A stretch of 64,000 bases of DNA from QHWT01 sp963755695 (GTDB taxonomy: Bacteria > Acidobacteriota > Vicinamibacteria > Vicinamibacterales > 2-12-FULL-66-21): positions 1,736,001 through 1,800,000 of the forward strand of contig CAVWLB010000008.1 of NCBI GenBank assembly GCA_963755695.1, in the 5' to 3' direction. Shown one piece after another: positions 1 through 7,744 of this stretch; the stretch's first letter is position 1, and the number at the start of each line of letters is the position of its first letter. Made by a program: the position numbers and the translations under genes. The notes beneath the pieces are model-generated. The model was not told the DNA's origin, searched no databases, and worked only from the letters and a program-made list of their open reading frames with translations.

Positions 1-2
1 TC

Positions 3-1148
3 GCCGCGCACTGGAAGTACAAGGAAGGACGCGTCGGCGCCGATCGCGACGAACAGTACTTCATCTGGCTGCGCCAGCTCCTCGAATTCCAGCAGGAAGT
101 CCGCGACCCGCAGGAGTTTCTGCAGAACCTGAAGATCGAGCTGTACCCGGAAGAGGTGTACATCTTCACGCCGAAGGGGGAAGTCAAGGCGCTGCCGCGC
201 GACGCGACGCCGGTGGATTTCGCGTACTCGATCCATACGGACGTCGGACATCAGTGCGTCGGTGCGCGGGTGAACGGCAAGATGGTTCCGCTCCGTACCC
301 GGCTGCGCAACGGCGACATTGTCGAGATCGTGACCGCGCCCGGCCATCAACCGAGCCGGGACTGGCTCAACTTCGTCGTCACCTCGCGAACGCGCAACAA
401 GATCAAGCACTACATCCAGGCTGAGGAAAAGCAGCGCAGCCTGGAGCTCGGGCGAAAGCTCTTTGAAAAGGAAGCGCGGCGTTACGGTCTCAACTTGAAG
501 GGCCTGACGGATGGACCGGCGTTCGCCGCGATGCTCAGCGAGTACGGCTATGGCAAGGGTGAAGAGCTGTTTGCCGCGATCGGCTACGGCAAGGTCGCCA
601 CGCGGACCGTGCTGACCAAGCTCGTCCCGCAGGAACAGTTGAAGGAGACGCCGGAAAGCGGCATCGCGTCGGTCGTCCGGCGAGTGCTCGGTCCGGCGGA
701 AGAAAAGATCAAGGTGCGCGGCTTCGACGATCTGATGGTGTTCCGGGCCCGCTGCTGCAATCCGATCCGGGGAGAAAAGATCGTCGGCTACATCACCCGG
801 GGGAAGGGCGTATCGGTCCACTCCGCGATCTGCCCGAACGTCGTGAACCTGCTCTACGATCCCGAGCGCCGCATCGACGTCGAGTGGGACAAGGGTGCGG
901 ATTCCTCACCCTACACGGTGCGCCTCAGCCTGCAGGTGGAGGACCGCAAGGGAATTCTCGCCGACGTGACGTCGAAAATCGCTGGGATCAACACCAACAT
1001 CCGCAACGTCGAGGCTCGATCCGACGACGATCAGACCGGACGGATCGATATGACGGTGGAGATCAGCGACGTGAAGCACTTGCAGAAAGTGATCAAGTCG
1101 CTGAGAAGTGTGGACGGGGTCGTCGACGTCGAACGAGCGAGTCGCTAG
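3..1148 (+). CDS. rel: Rel/SpoT-type (p)ppGpp synthetase/hydrolase, 3' part
   Basis: The gene enters from the left edge, so only the C-terminal ~380 residues are visible, open from base 3. Seen in order: the end of the synthetase domain (AAHWKYKEG), a TGS domain (YIFTPKGEVKALPRDATPV, then FAYSIHTDVGHQCVGA), a helical linker, the conserved Cys/zinc-finger region (RCCNPIRGEKIVGYITRGKG, with HSAICPN) and a terminal ACT domain ending in VERASR. Family knowledge: long RSH enzymes make and degrade (p)ppGpp in the cytoplasm and sense uncharged tRNA on the ribosome through these C-terminal domains. The GTG at 156 is an internal Val codon, not the start. The last 99 bp are the first copy of a 195-bp tandem repeat that continues beyond the stop codon. 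Confidence 0.95.
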   Translation, partial: AAHWKYKEGRVGADRDEQYFIWLRQLLEFQQEVRDPQEFLQNLKIELYPEEVYIFTPKGEVKALPRDATPVDFAYSIHTDVGHQCVGARVNGKMVPLRTRLRNGDIVEIVTAPGHQPSRDWLNFVVTSRTRNKIKHYIQAEEKQRSLELGRKLFEKEARRYGLNLKGLTDGPAFAAMLSEYGYGKGEELFAAIGYGKVATRTVLTKLVPQEQLKETPESGIASVVRRVLGPAEEKIKVRGFDDLMVFRARCCNPIRGEKIVGYITRGKGVSVHSAICPNVVNLLYDPERRIDVEWDKGADSSPYTVRLSLQVEDRKGILADVTSKIAGINTNIRNVEARSDDDQTGRIDMTVEISDVKHLQKVIKSLRSVDGVVDVERASR

Positions 1149-1244
1149 GCGCGCACGGCGCGCCTGCGAGGGCGCGGCGCGGGGCGTAGGGGTCCCCGCG
1201 AGCGACCGAGCCGGGGTTCGGGGCGGAGCCCCGACAAGGAAGCC

Positions 1245-1343
1245 ATGACGGTGGCGATCAGCGACGTGAAGCACTTGCAGAAAGTGATCAAGTCGCTGAG
1301 AAGTGTGGACGGGGTCGTCGACGTCGAACGAGCGAGTCGCTAG
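1245..1343 (+). CDS. 32-codon mini-ORF: ACT-domain tail of Rel, repeat copy 2
   Basis: It starts MTVAISDVKHLQK and ends VERASR, i.e. the last strand-helix-strand of the Rel ACT domain with one Glu-to-Ala change. An AAGGA Shine-Dalgarno-like motif lies six bases upstream of the ATG, so translation by reinitiation after rel is conceivable. No family function is known for such a fragment. It may simply be a by-product of the repeat. Confidence 0.3.
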   Translation: MTVAISDVKHLQKVIKSLRSVDGVVDVERASR

Positions 1344-1439
1344 GCGCGCACGGCGCGCCTGCGAGGGCGCGGCGCGGGGCGTAGGGGTCCCCGCGAGCGA
1401 CCGAGCCGGGGTTCGGGGCGGAGCCCCGACAAGGAAGCC

Positions 1440-1538
1440 ATGACGGTGGCGATCAGCGACGTGAAGCACTTGCAGAAAGTGATCAAGTCGCTGAGAAGTG
1501 TGGACGGGGTCGTCGACGTCGAACGAGCGAGTCGCTAG
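1440..1538 (+). CDS. 32-codon mini-ORF: ACT-domain tail of Rel, repeat copy 3
   Basis: Identical to the preceding mini-ORF, with the same AAGGA motif upstream of its ATG and a TAG stop. Whether it is expressed is unknown. Confidence 0.3.
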   Translation: MTVAISDVKHLQKVIKSLRSVDGVVDVERASR

Positions 1539-1634
1539 GCGCGCACGGCGCGCCTGCGAGGGCGCGGCGCGGGGCGTAGGGGTCCCCGCGAGCGACCGAG
1601 CCGGGGTTCGGGGCGGAGCCCCGACAAGGAAGCC

Positions 1635-1733
1635 ATGACGGTGGCGATCAGCGACGTGAAGCACTTGCAGAAAGTGATCAAGTCGCTGAGAAGTGTCGAC
1701 GGCGTGGTTGATGTGGAGAGGGCGAGTAGGTGA
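1635..1733 (+). CDS. 32-codon mini-ORF: ACT-domain tail of Rel, recoded copy 4
   Basis: It encodes the same peptide as the other mini-ORFs, but its final codons are synonymously different from them and it ends in TGA. The conserved protein sequence despite nine silent changes implies that this stretch was under protein-level selection for a long time. It is therefore probably the ancestral 3' end of rel or came from a related rel gene. Confidence 0.35.
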   Translation: MTVAISDVKHLQKVIKSLRSVDGVVDVERASR

Positions 1734-1736
1734 AGC

Positions 1737-1852
1737 GGGCTTCGGGTCTGCAGACTCCAGGCTTCAGGGGCCACAGGCATCCCGAGCCTCCGGCCCGTAG
1801 CCTCCGAAGTCCGCAGCCTGAAGCCTGAAGCCCGAAGCCCGAAGCCCGGAGC
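1737..1852. repeat. Low-complexity intergenic region with CCCGAAG-like reiterations
   Basis: The region between the rel repeat and ridA holds imperfect short repeats (CCTGAAG, CCCGAAG, CCGGAG), six or more in a row near 1815-1850. No gene is seen. Comparable reiterated words occur at 2530-2760, 7663-7742, 18757-18799 and 44685-44748. Confidence 0.7.
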
Positions 1853-2230
1853 CTACAGGGTCGCGATCACATCGATCTCGACCTTTGCGTCCTTGGGCAG
1901 CCGCGCAACCTGCACGGTCGCGCGCGCGGGGGCGGGCGACGAGAAGTAGGTGCCGTACACCTCGTTCATCTTCGCGAAATCGTTCATGTCCAGCAGGTAG
2001 ACCGTCGAGCGCACGACCGCATCGAACGACGCACCCGCCGCCTTGAGGATCTCGCCGATGTTCTTGAACACCCGGTGGGTCTGCGTCGCGATGTCACCGT
2101 CGATCAGGTTGCCGGTTGCCGGATCGATTGGGACCTGTCCCGAGACGAACAGCAGGTTCCCGGCCTTGATCGCCTGTGAATAGGGCCCAATGGCCTTCGG
2201 GGCCGAGGAAGAGGACACCGCCTCGCGCAT
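1853..2230 (-). CDS. ridA: RidA family reactive intermediate/imine deaminase
   Basis: 125 residues, the usual RidA length. It contains the family's AIGPYSQAIKAG near the N-terminus, LLFVSGQVPIDPATG, and the C-terminal ARATVQVARLPKDAKVEID. RidA proteins are small trimeric cytosolic enzymes that hydrolyse the enamine/imine intermediates released by PLP enzymes, and the Arg in PARATV is the substrate carboxylate ligand. The ATG at 2230 (MREAVSSSS) fits the family N-terminus. The open frame runs further upstream, but that part overlaps rpmB antiphase and has no RidA character. It lies 26 bp downstream of rpmB on the same strand and may be co-transcribed with it. Confidence 0.93.
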   Translation of the reverse strand: MREAVSSSSAPKAIGPYSQAIKAGNLLFVSGQVPIDPATGNLIDGDIATQTHRVFKNIGEILKAAGASFDAVVRSTVYLLDMNDFAKMNEVYGTYFSSPAPARATVQVARLPKDAKVEIDVIATL

Positions 2231-2256
2231 CAGAGAATCCCTGATGATCGCCCGGG

Positions 2257-2448
2257 CTAGGCGGCCTTGACGACCTTGCCGGAGCGCAGGCAGCGCGTGC
2301 AGACACGCAACCGCCTGATTCCACCATTGACCAACGCGCGGACCCGCTGAAGGTTCGGCTCGAACCGGCGCGGGGTGATGTTGTGCGCGTGGCTGATATT
2401 GCGCCCGACGACCGGGCCCTTTCCGCAGAGTTCGCAGCGCTTCGCCAT
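2257..2448 (-). CDS. rpmB: 50S ribosomal protein L28
   Basis: 63 residues starting MAKRCELCGKGP, with the typical GRNISHAHNITPRRFEPNLQ and C-terminal RVCTRCLRSGKVVKA. Two CxxC pairs (CELC, CTRC) mark the zinc-binding form of L28. It is a component of the large ribosomal subunit. A TATAAT box lies about 70 bp upstream. ridA follows on the same strand. Confidence 0.97.
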   Translation of the reverse strand: MAKRCELCGKGPVVGRNISHAHNITPRRFEPNLQRVRALVNGGIRRLRVCTRCLRSGKVVKAA

Positions 2449-2516
2449 GATTTCGTGACTCGTTGCTGATGATGAAGATCGCCTGCCGGGCTAACCGGAG
2501 CCGGCACAAACAACGA

Positions 2517-2522
2517 ATTATA
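2517..2522 (-). promoter_or_regulatory. Probable -10 box (TATAAT) for rpmB
   Basis: On the minus strand the sequence reads GTGCTATAATTCG, a perfect -10 hexamer about 68 bp upstream of the L28 start. I see no convincing -35 at the expected spacing. Confidence 0.5.
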
Positions 2523-2529
2523 GCACGAC

Positions 2530-2763
2530 GCGGCAGGTCGCCGACGAGGTCCGAGATCCGAGGTCCGTCCGTCCCGGGTTACACAGACGCACGGGTGAAA
2601 CACCAGCTAGCTTCGCGGAAGTTTGCGCGTCGACGTGGATTAGATCGTTTCCGCCTGGCGTCGACCCCCCTTCGCGGTCGCAGTTCGAACCTCGGGCAAC
2701 GGCCTCCCACCTCGGGCAACGGGCCTCCCACCTCGGACCTCGGACCTCGGCCCTCGGCAAGAA
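2530..2763. repeat. Intergenic stretch with reiterated CCTCGG / CCACCTCGGGCAACGG words
   Basis: There is no convincing gene between the rpmB promoter and the next minus-strand gene. The region contains direct repeats such as CCTCCCACCTCGGGCAACGG followed by CCTCCCACCTCGGACCTCGG around 2690-2760, and a similar set of GAGGTCCGAGATCCGAGG near 2545. They may be decayed copies of a local repeat. Confidence 0.6.
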
Positions 2764-3435
2764 TCACGGAATGATGATCCGCGGCTCGTCTCTCGACGCC
2801 GTATGTTCGGGGCTGTCGGCGGCATTCGCCGGCCCCATCATTCGTTCGGCGATGGCGAGCCAGCTGCCGGCAGGACGGTCGGCATCCGGCGACTCGCTGG
2901 CCGCTTCGCGCGCGAGGCGCTCGATGCGCCGCAGCGCGACGGCCGCGTCGCGTTCAACCCGCGAGGCCTCGGCACCGGCCCGCCGGGCAATGTCCATGAC
3001 TGCCTTGCCGACCTCGTCGGCCAGCCGCTGTGCGGGAAGCGAGCGGGCCTGGTGCTCGTAGATGATCCCGCTGCGCGCGGTTTCAATCGTCGAGGCGACG
3101 GCCGCGATCGCTTCGGCAACATCGCCGTCGACCAGTGCCGGCACTGCCGAGGCCGCATGCTGGAGCACTATCGCCTGGACGAACAGGAACAGCCGATATT
3201 GCGTGTTCGAGAGGTCGGAGATGCGCGGCATCACAAAGGCCAGGTCGCGCTCCTGCTGCCGCTGCACCACCGCGGCCGGATGCGCGCGAGCCGTCGACAG
3301 GTAGGGACAATCCGGCGGGCACGCGATCTCGGTGAGTCGCTTCGTCCCGCAGCACACGGCGCAGATCTGACGGCCGACACCTGGGCAGGCACGCTTCGCC
3401 CTGCGCACGCCGCACAGCGGGCAGACGGATTTCAT
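2764..3435 (-). CDS. Conserved protein of unknown function with N-terminal Cys-rich zinc-ribbon
   Basis: 223 residues. The N-terminus is Cys-dense (CPLCGVRRAKRACPGVGRQI, then CAVCCGTKR and ACPPDCPYL), giving at least eight Cys in the first 45 residues, consistent with one or two structural zinc sites. The remainder is Ala/Arg/Glu-rich and predicted helical, with no recognisable catalytic motif. No signal peptide or membrane segment is seen, so it is probably cytosolic. I do not recognise a named family. The start at 3435 (MKSVCPLCG) puts the zinc site at the very N-terminus. Confidence 0.75.
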   Translation of the reverse strand: MKSVCPLCGVRRAKRACPGVGRQICAVCCGTKRLTEIACPPDCPYLSTARAHPAAVVQRQQERDLAFVMPRISDLSNTQYRLFLFVQAIVLQHAASAVPALVDGDVAEAIAAVASTIETARSGIIYEHQARSLPAQRLADEVGKAVMDIARRAGAEASRVERDAAVALRRIERLAREAASESPDADRPAGSWLAIAERMMGPANAADSPEHTASRDEPRIIIP

Positions 3436-3626
3436 GTCGTGACAGTATGCCGTACCGAGGGGTTATGGGTGTGCGGTTGGCGGTTTGCGGCGGCGGTTCG
3501 CGGGCTGGCGGCCGTTGACGGATTGCCGGCGCATTTGCCGTGAACCGCCACCCGTGAACCGGCCACCGCAAAGTGCCAACCTCTGTGAATCTTGAACCCG
3601 TTTCGCACCTAATGTCTCCCGGACGA

Positions 3627-3654
3627 TTGCAATTTCGTTGGCTCTCCGTATAAT
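3627..3654 (+). promoter_or_regulatory. Sigma70-like promoter TTGCAA-N16-TATAAT
   Basis: A TTGCAA at 3627-3632 and a perfect TATAAT at 3649-3654, 16 bp apart, lie 88 bp upstream of the next plus-strand gene. This is the clearest sigma70-type promoter in the window. Confidence 0.6.
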
Positions 3655-3741
3655 CAGCGGCAATCCCGCCAATTTTGCTAGCGTTTCCCGGCGCTAGGCT
3701 CAGGAATATCCTTTGCAGTTTATGGTCCTCGAGGAGGAAGG

Positions 3742-4335
3742 ATGGACGATCCGCTCCTGCAAGAGCAATCGCCGGCGGAATATTTCAGGGATTTGATCGA
3801 TGCGGCGCTCGCGCGTCAGCACCTCCGCGCCAACGAGCTCACCGCGTACTACCTCGTCAATCTGTTGTGCCGGTTCATGCGTCCTGACGGCCGGATGCCA
3901 TTTGCCGATGACACCCACCAGCCGCTTGCCCTACGACTCGGGCGTGCGCTCGAGAGCGGCGGTATGGAACAGCGTGCTCGGCTGCGGAACGTCGGTGATT
4001 TCTCGCTCTTCATGTCCGGCTTCTTCTCCGACAGCTTCCGGCGGCGGTTGGTGGATGTGGATTACTACAAATCCATGGGTGAATACGCGTACGGTTCGCT
4101 CAGCCGGCGTGACGAGGACACCTTCTGCGAGGTTTTTGCCGAGCTCGCGAGGAAGTTCGTGGGTTTTACCGATGTCCTTTCGGAGGTGAGCGAACGCACC
4201 GCGCTGGCGTCGAATGCCGACGTTCTTCGCCTCTATGAAAAGTGGCTGCGCACCGGCAGCCCCCGCGACGGCCAGCGCCTGGTGGACCGCGGAATCGTCC
4301 CCAACGGCTCGGTCGGCTCACGCTTCGTGCAGTAA
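3742..4335 (+). CDS. Conserved hypothetical protein, 197 aa
   Basis: It begins MDDPLLQEQSPAEYFRDLI, with a strong Shine-Dalgarno (GAGGAGGAAGG) five bases upstream, and ends at a terminator-like hairpin. The sequence looks like a helical globular cytosolic protein with conserved-looking stretches TAYYLVNLLCRFM, DFSLFMSGFFSDSF, DYYKSMGEYAYG and FAELARKFVGFTDVL. There is no signal peptide, membrane span or catalytic motif that I recognise. The strong promoter and RBS suggest substantial expression. Its function is unknown. Confidence 0.85.
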   Translation: MDDPLLQEQSPAEYFRDLIDAALARQHLRANELTAYYLVNLLCRFMRPDGRMPFADDTHQPLALRLGRALESGGMEQRARLRNVGDFSLFMSGFFSDSFRRRLVDVDYYKSMGEYAYGSLSRRDEDTFCEVFAELARKFVGFTDVLSEVSERTALASNADVLRLYEKWLRTGSPRDGQRLVDRGIVPNGSVGSRFVQ

Positions 4336-4355
4336 ACCCCTTTTGACACACCCTT

Positions 4356-4398
4356 ACCGTGGCGCCACGTCCACATGACGCCACGGTCGTCCTCTTTT
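4356..4398 (+). terminator. Rho-independent terminator-like hairpin
   Basis: Inverted repeat ACCGTGGCG (4356-4364) and CGCCACGGT (4379-4387), a 9-bp stem followed by CGTCCTCTTTT. It sits 20 bp after the preceding gene's stop codon. Confidence 0.65.
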
Positions 4399-4464
4399 AA
4401 GTACGGACGCCGAACCAAAAGCCCCCCTTCCGGCGTCTAAACCGCCATTAGGGCGATTTATGGG

Positions 4465-4494
4465 TTGCTGGCTGGGCCCAAAATCCAGTACACT
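4465..4494 (+). promoter_or_regulatory. Candidate promoter TTGCTG-N18-TACACT for the dksA-like gene
   Basis: TTGCTG at 4465-4470 and TACACT at 4489-4494 lie about 90 bp upstream of the ATG. The predicted leader contains a 7-bp stem (GCTCGCG 4531-4537 with CGCGAGC 4551-4557) just before the ribosome-binding site. Confidence 0.45.
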
Positions 4495-4584
4495 GACGGG
4501 CTTTATAACTGGCAAATTCATTGCATAGACGCTCGCGACGTATAAAGAAGCGCGAGCGAGTAGGTGGAAAGGAGTCGCACTCAT

Positions 4585-5040
4585 ATGAACGTTACCAAGG
4601 CGCCCCGGGAGCAGATGAATCGCGATCGCTATGTCGAGCTGAAGAAGATCCTCGAGGAACGACGCCGCGAGATCGTGAGTGAAGTGCAGGGACGGATGCG
4701 TGACGTGCGCGCCGAGGGTGCGGGCAGCACCGTCCAGGGTGTGCTCGATGCCGCGGAGAGTTCCGAGGCCGATATTCAGGACGAGATCGAATTCGCCTTG
4801 ATCCAGATGAAGGCGGAGACCCTCAGCAAGATCGACGAGGCGCTTCGTCGGCTCGAAGAGGGCACCTTCGGCTACTGCTTCGAGTGCGGCGAAGAGATTT
4901 CCGAGCGTCGGCTTCGTGCGCTGCCTTTCGCGGTGCGGTGCAAGGACTGCGAGGAGGCCCGCGAGGTCGCCCAGCAGCGCGAGCGGGTCATGGCTCAGCG
5001 CCGTGGCGCCGCGTCCCTCTTCCTCGACATGCAGGGCTAA
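4585..5040 (+). CDS. dksA: DksA/TraR-family zinc-finger transcription factor
   Basis: 151 residues from the ATG at 4585, which has GGAAAGGAG 11 bases upstream. An N-terminal coiled coil (about residues 10-85) is followed by the family's four-Cys zinc finger: YCFECGEEISERRLRALPF, then CKDC. Such proteins bind the RNA polymerase secondary channel and, with ppGpp, retune rRNA and amino-acid promoters. That fits the rel gene at the start of the window. The hairpin turn of the coiled coil reads LDAAESSEADIQDE, acidic but without an exact DxxDxA tip as in E. coli DksA, so the details of activity may differ. The gene stands alone, with a promoter upstream and a hairpin downstream. Confidence 0.9.
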   Translation: MNVTKAPREQMNRDRYVELKKILEERRREIVSEVQGRMRDVRAEGAGSTVQGVLDAAESSEADIQDEIEFALIQMKAETLSKIDEALRRLEEGTFGYCFECGEEISERRLRALPFAVRCKDCEEAREVAQQRERVMAQRRGAASLFLDMQG

Positions 5041-5063
5041 TGGGGAATTGGGTCGTTCCGGTC

Positions 5064-5103
5064 ATCGGGTAGCCGCGTAGTCAAAAAGACTCGGTTACCC
5101 GAT
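5064..5103 (+). terminator. Stem-loop after the dksA-like gene
   Basis: ATCGGGTAGCCG pairs with CGGTTACCCGAT with one internal mismatch, and inside it AGTC/GACT flanks an AAAAA loop. There is no long T tract downstream, so it is either a weak terminator or a stable 3' end. It lies between the dksA-like gene and lon. Confidence 0.55.
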
Positions 5104-5202
5104 TCTGTCCGGGCGCCCGATCGTTTACACTCGCGAGGCCAGCGGCGGCCTTGCGAGCCCGCCGGGGCTTTAATTACTTTCAAGTTTGAGGAGGATCGCC
5201 GA

Positions 5203-7662
5203 ATGAGCGATCAACCCGACCAGGACGAGGAACGCCTGCCAGCGCCAAGCGCCGAGGCCGGGTCCGAGACCGAGCGGCCGGTGCAGGTTCCACCGGAACT
5301 GCCGGTGCTTCCGCTGCGCGACACCGTCCTGTTTCCCAATTCGTTCATGCCGCTCGCGGTTGCCCGAGAGGCATCCGTGCGCCTCGTCGACGAGGCGAAT
5401 GCCGCCGGCCGGCTGATCGGCGTCTTCACGCAAAAAGAGGCGGCCACCGAGGAGCCGCTACAGGAAGACCTGTATCCGGTCGGAACGGTGACCCACATCC
5501 ACAAGATGTTCAAGCTGCCTGACGGCAGCCTTCGGCTGATCGTGCAGGGGCTCGCGCGTGTCACGCTCAATCACGTCATCCAGACGCGTCCGTACCTGCG
5601 CGCCGGTGTCACCGTTGCCGAGGACCAGCTTCGCGAGGAGGACCATCTCGAAATCGACGCGCTCCAGCGCAATATCAAGAGCAACTTCCAGCAGGTGGTT
5701 TCGCTGTCGCCGCTGCTGTCCGACGATCTGCAGGCGCTTGCGGCAAACATCACCGATCCCGGCAAGCTGGCCGATTTCATTGCGTCCAGCCTGACGACGA
5801 TCGGCACGCCGATCAAGCAGGAGATCCTCTCGACGCTGGATGTCCGGGCCCGGATGGACGCGCTGAACCGGATCCTGATCAAGGAACTCGAGGTGCTCGA
5901 GCTCGGCTCCCGCATCCAGTCGCAGGTACAGTCCGAGGTTGGCAAGAATCAGCGTGAATACTTTCTGCGCGAGCAGCTCAAGGCCATCCAGAAGGAGCTT
6001 GGCGAAGGGGACGAGCAGGCGAAGGAGATTGAAGAGCTCCGCTCGAAGATCGAGGCCGCCGGCATGCCGGAAGGGGTCAGGAAGGAGGCGTTCCGCGAGC
6101 TGGATCGGCTGTCGAAGATGCCTGCCGCCGCGGCGGAATACACCGTCTCCCGGACGTACCTCGACTGGATCATCGCCCTCCCCTGGTCGAAGCGGACCGA
6201 TGATTCAATCGATCTGAAGCACACCAAACAGGTGCTCGACGCCGATCACTCCGGCCTCGAGAAGGTGAAGGACCGCGTGCTCGAGTACCTTGCGGTCCGC
6301 AAGCTCAATCCGGACGTGAAGGGTCCGATCCTCTGCTTCCTCGGCCCCCCGGGGGTCGGGAAGACATCGCTCGCCCGATCGATCGCGAGCTCGATGGGCA
6401 GGAAGTTCGTGCGGGTTTCGCTCGGCGGGATGCGCGACGAGGCCGAAATCCGCGGCCATCGCCGCACCTACATTGGAGCGCTGCCGGGGCAAGTCATCCA
6501 GGGGCTCCGTCGTGCCGAATCCAAGAACCCGGTGTTCATCCTCGACGAGATTGACAAACTGGGCTCCGACTTCCGAGGCGATCCGGCTTCCGCGCTCCTT
6601 GAAGTGCTGGACCCGGAGCAGAACAACTCGTTCCGCGATCACTATCTGGACGTGCCGTTCGATCTCTCGGAGGTGCTCTTCCTGACGACCGCGAACGTGA
6701 TGGACCCGATTCCACCGGCGTTGCGCGATCGCATGGAAGTGCTCGAGCTCGCCGGCTACACGGAAGAAGAGAAGCTGAAGATCGCGTTCGAACACCTGGT
6801 CGCAAAGCAGGTGAAGAACCACGGTCTCACCCCCGAGCAGCTCGAGTTCACGGAACCTGCGGTTCGCGAGGTCATTCGCGGCTACACGCGAGAGGCCGGC
6901 GTGCGCAATCTCGAACGCGAGCTGGGCGCTCTCTGCCGCAAGGTCGCGCGGCGACGTGCGGAAGGTGACGAGACCAAGGTGGTCATCAGCCCCGAGGTCG
7001 TGGTCGAAATGCTCGGCGCACCGTCGTTTCTCGACGAGGAGATCGAGAACCGCACCAAGGATCCGGGCGTCGCGGTCGGCCTGGCCTGGACTCCGGCCGG
7101 AGGCGAGGTCCTCTTCGTCGAGGCCTCCCGCATGCAGGGAGGAGGCTCGCTGACGTTGACCGGCCACCTCGGCGACGTGATGAAGGAGTCGGCGCGCACG
7201 GCGCTCTCCTGGTTCCGGGCCAACGCGCAGCATTACGGCGTCGACGCCGCGTTCTACAAGGATTCCGAGATCCACCTCCACGTGCCCTCGGGCGCGGTGC
7301 CTAAAGACGGTCCCTCGGCGGGCGTCACGATGGTTTGTGCGTTGGCCTCGCAGTTGACCCGGCGGCCTGTCCGCGGCGACATCGCCATGACCGGGGAGAT
7401 CTCGCTCTCAGGTCGAGTGTTGCCCGTGGGCGGCATCAAGGAGAAGGTGCTCGCGGCGCGGCGCCACGGCATTACCGAGGTGATCCTGCCGCGTCAGAAC
7501 GAAAAGAACATCCGCGAGGATCTGACCGAGGAATTACGGCGCGAGCTCACGATTCACTACGTTTCGGAGATTTCCGAAGCCGTGGCCATCGCGCTTCTCC
7601 CCTCCTCCGAGCAGACGACGCTCCCTAAGCCGATCCAACCGGAGGTCCAGCCGGCCGTCTGA
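5203..7662 (+). CDS. lon: ATP-dependent protease La (Lon)
   Basis: 819 residues, full family length and uninterrupted. Domains: N-terminal substrate-binding LON domain (VLPLRDTVLFPNSFMPLAV), helical region, AAA+ module with Walker A GPPGVGKTSLA and Walker B VFILDEIDKLG, and a C-terminal Ser-Lys protease domain (catalytic Ser in KDGPSAGVTM, catalytic Lys in GGIKEKVLAARR). It forms a cytosolic hexamer degrading damaged and regulatory proteins. The start is preceded by TTGAGGAGGATCG. It is a stand-alone gene: the preceding hairpin and the following repeat region separate it from its neighbours. Confidence 0.98.
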   Translation: MSDQPDQDEERLPAPSAEAGSETERPVQVPPELPVLPLRDTVLFPNSFMPLAVAREASVRLVDEANAAGRLIGVFTQKEAATEEPLQEDLYPVGTVTHIHKMFKLPDGSLRLIVQGLARVTLNHVIQTRPYLRAGVTVAEDQLREEDHLEIDALQRNIKSNFQQVVSLSPLLSDDLQALAANITDPGKLADFIASSLTTIGTPIKQEILSTLDVRARMDALNRILIKELEVLELGSRIQSQVQSEVGKNQREYFLREQLKAIQKELGEGDEQAKEIEELRSKIEAAGMPEGVRKEAFRELDRLSKMPAAAAEYTVSRTYLDWIIALPWSKRTDDSIDLKHTKQVLDADHSGLEKVKDRVLEYLAVRKLNPDVKGPILCFLGPPGVGKTSLARSIASSMGRKFVRVSLGGMRDEAEIRGHRRTYIGALPGQVIQGLRRAESKNPVFILDEIDKLGSDFRGDPASALLEVLDPEQNNSFRDHYLDVPFDLSEVLFLTTANVMDPIPPALRDRMEVLELAGYTEEEKLKIAFEHLVAKQVKNHGLTPEQLEFTEPAVREVIRGYTREAGVRNLERELGALCRKVARRRAEGDETKVVISPEVVVEMLGAPSFLDEEIENRTKDPGVAVGLAWTPAGGEVLFVEASRMQGGGSLTLTGHLGDVMKESARTALSWFRANAQHYGVDAAFYKDSEIHLHVPSGAVPKDGPSAGVTMVCALASQLTRRPVRGDIAMTGEISLSGRVLPVGGIKEKVLAARRHGITEVILPRQNEKNIREDLTEELRRELTIHYVSEISEAVAIALLPSSEQTTLPKPIQPEVQPAV

Positions 7663-7742
7663 TTTGATGAGTTGGCAATCCGGTGATTTGGTAAGTAGGT
7701 GACTTCCAAATCACCAAATCACTGAATCACCAAATCACCAGT
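7663..7742. repeat. Intergenic AAATCACC-word repeat with inverted copy
   Basis: GGTGATTTGG at 7682-7691 is the inverse of CCAAATCACC at 7706-7715, and further direct copies CCAAATCACTGAATCACC and CCAAATCACC follow up to the next start codon. The hairpin could end lon transcripts. The reiterated word resembles other low-complexity spacers in the window. Confidence 0.7.
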
Positions 7743-7744
7743 TC

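Larger units (their letters stand above)
1050..1733 (+). repeat. 195-bp tandem repeat, 3.5 copies, re-duplicating the last 32 codons of rel
   Basis: Units begin at 1050, 1245, 1440 and 1635, a period of exactly 195 bp. Each unit is the 99-bp rel tail (ATG to stop) followed by a 96-bp GC-rich linker, and the last unit stops after the tail. Copy 1 is the real end of rel. Copies 2-4 have GCG where copy 1 has GAG (Ala for Glu at residue 4 of the tail). Copies 1-3 share the same final 14 codons. Copy 4 differs at nine of them plus the stop codon (TGA instead of TAG), and every difference is synonymous. The linker contains a short hairpin (TCGGGGC, loop GGA, GCCCCGA) and then AAGGA six bases before each ATG. 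Confidence 0.95.

Noticed and set aside
906..1664. Long minus-strand open frame across the rel repeats encoding a protein with three identical 65-residue units
   Set aside because: It is the antisense of rel and its tandem copies; because 195 is divisible by three, any open frame is repeated automatically. No start signal and no family similarity.
6205..7281. 358-codon minus-strand frame inside lon
   Set aside because: Antisense shadow of a clean Lon coding sequence.
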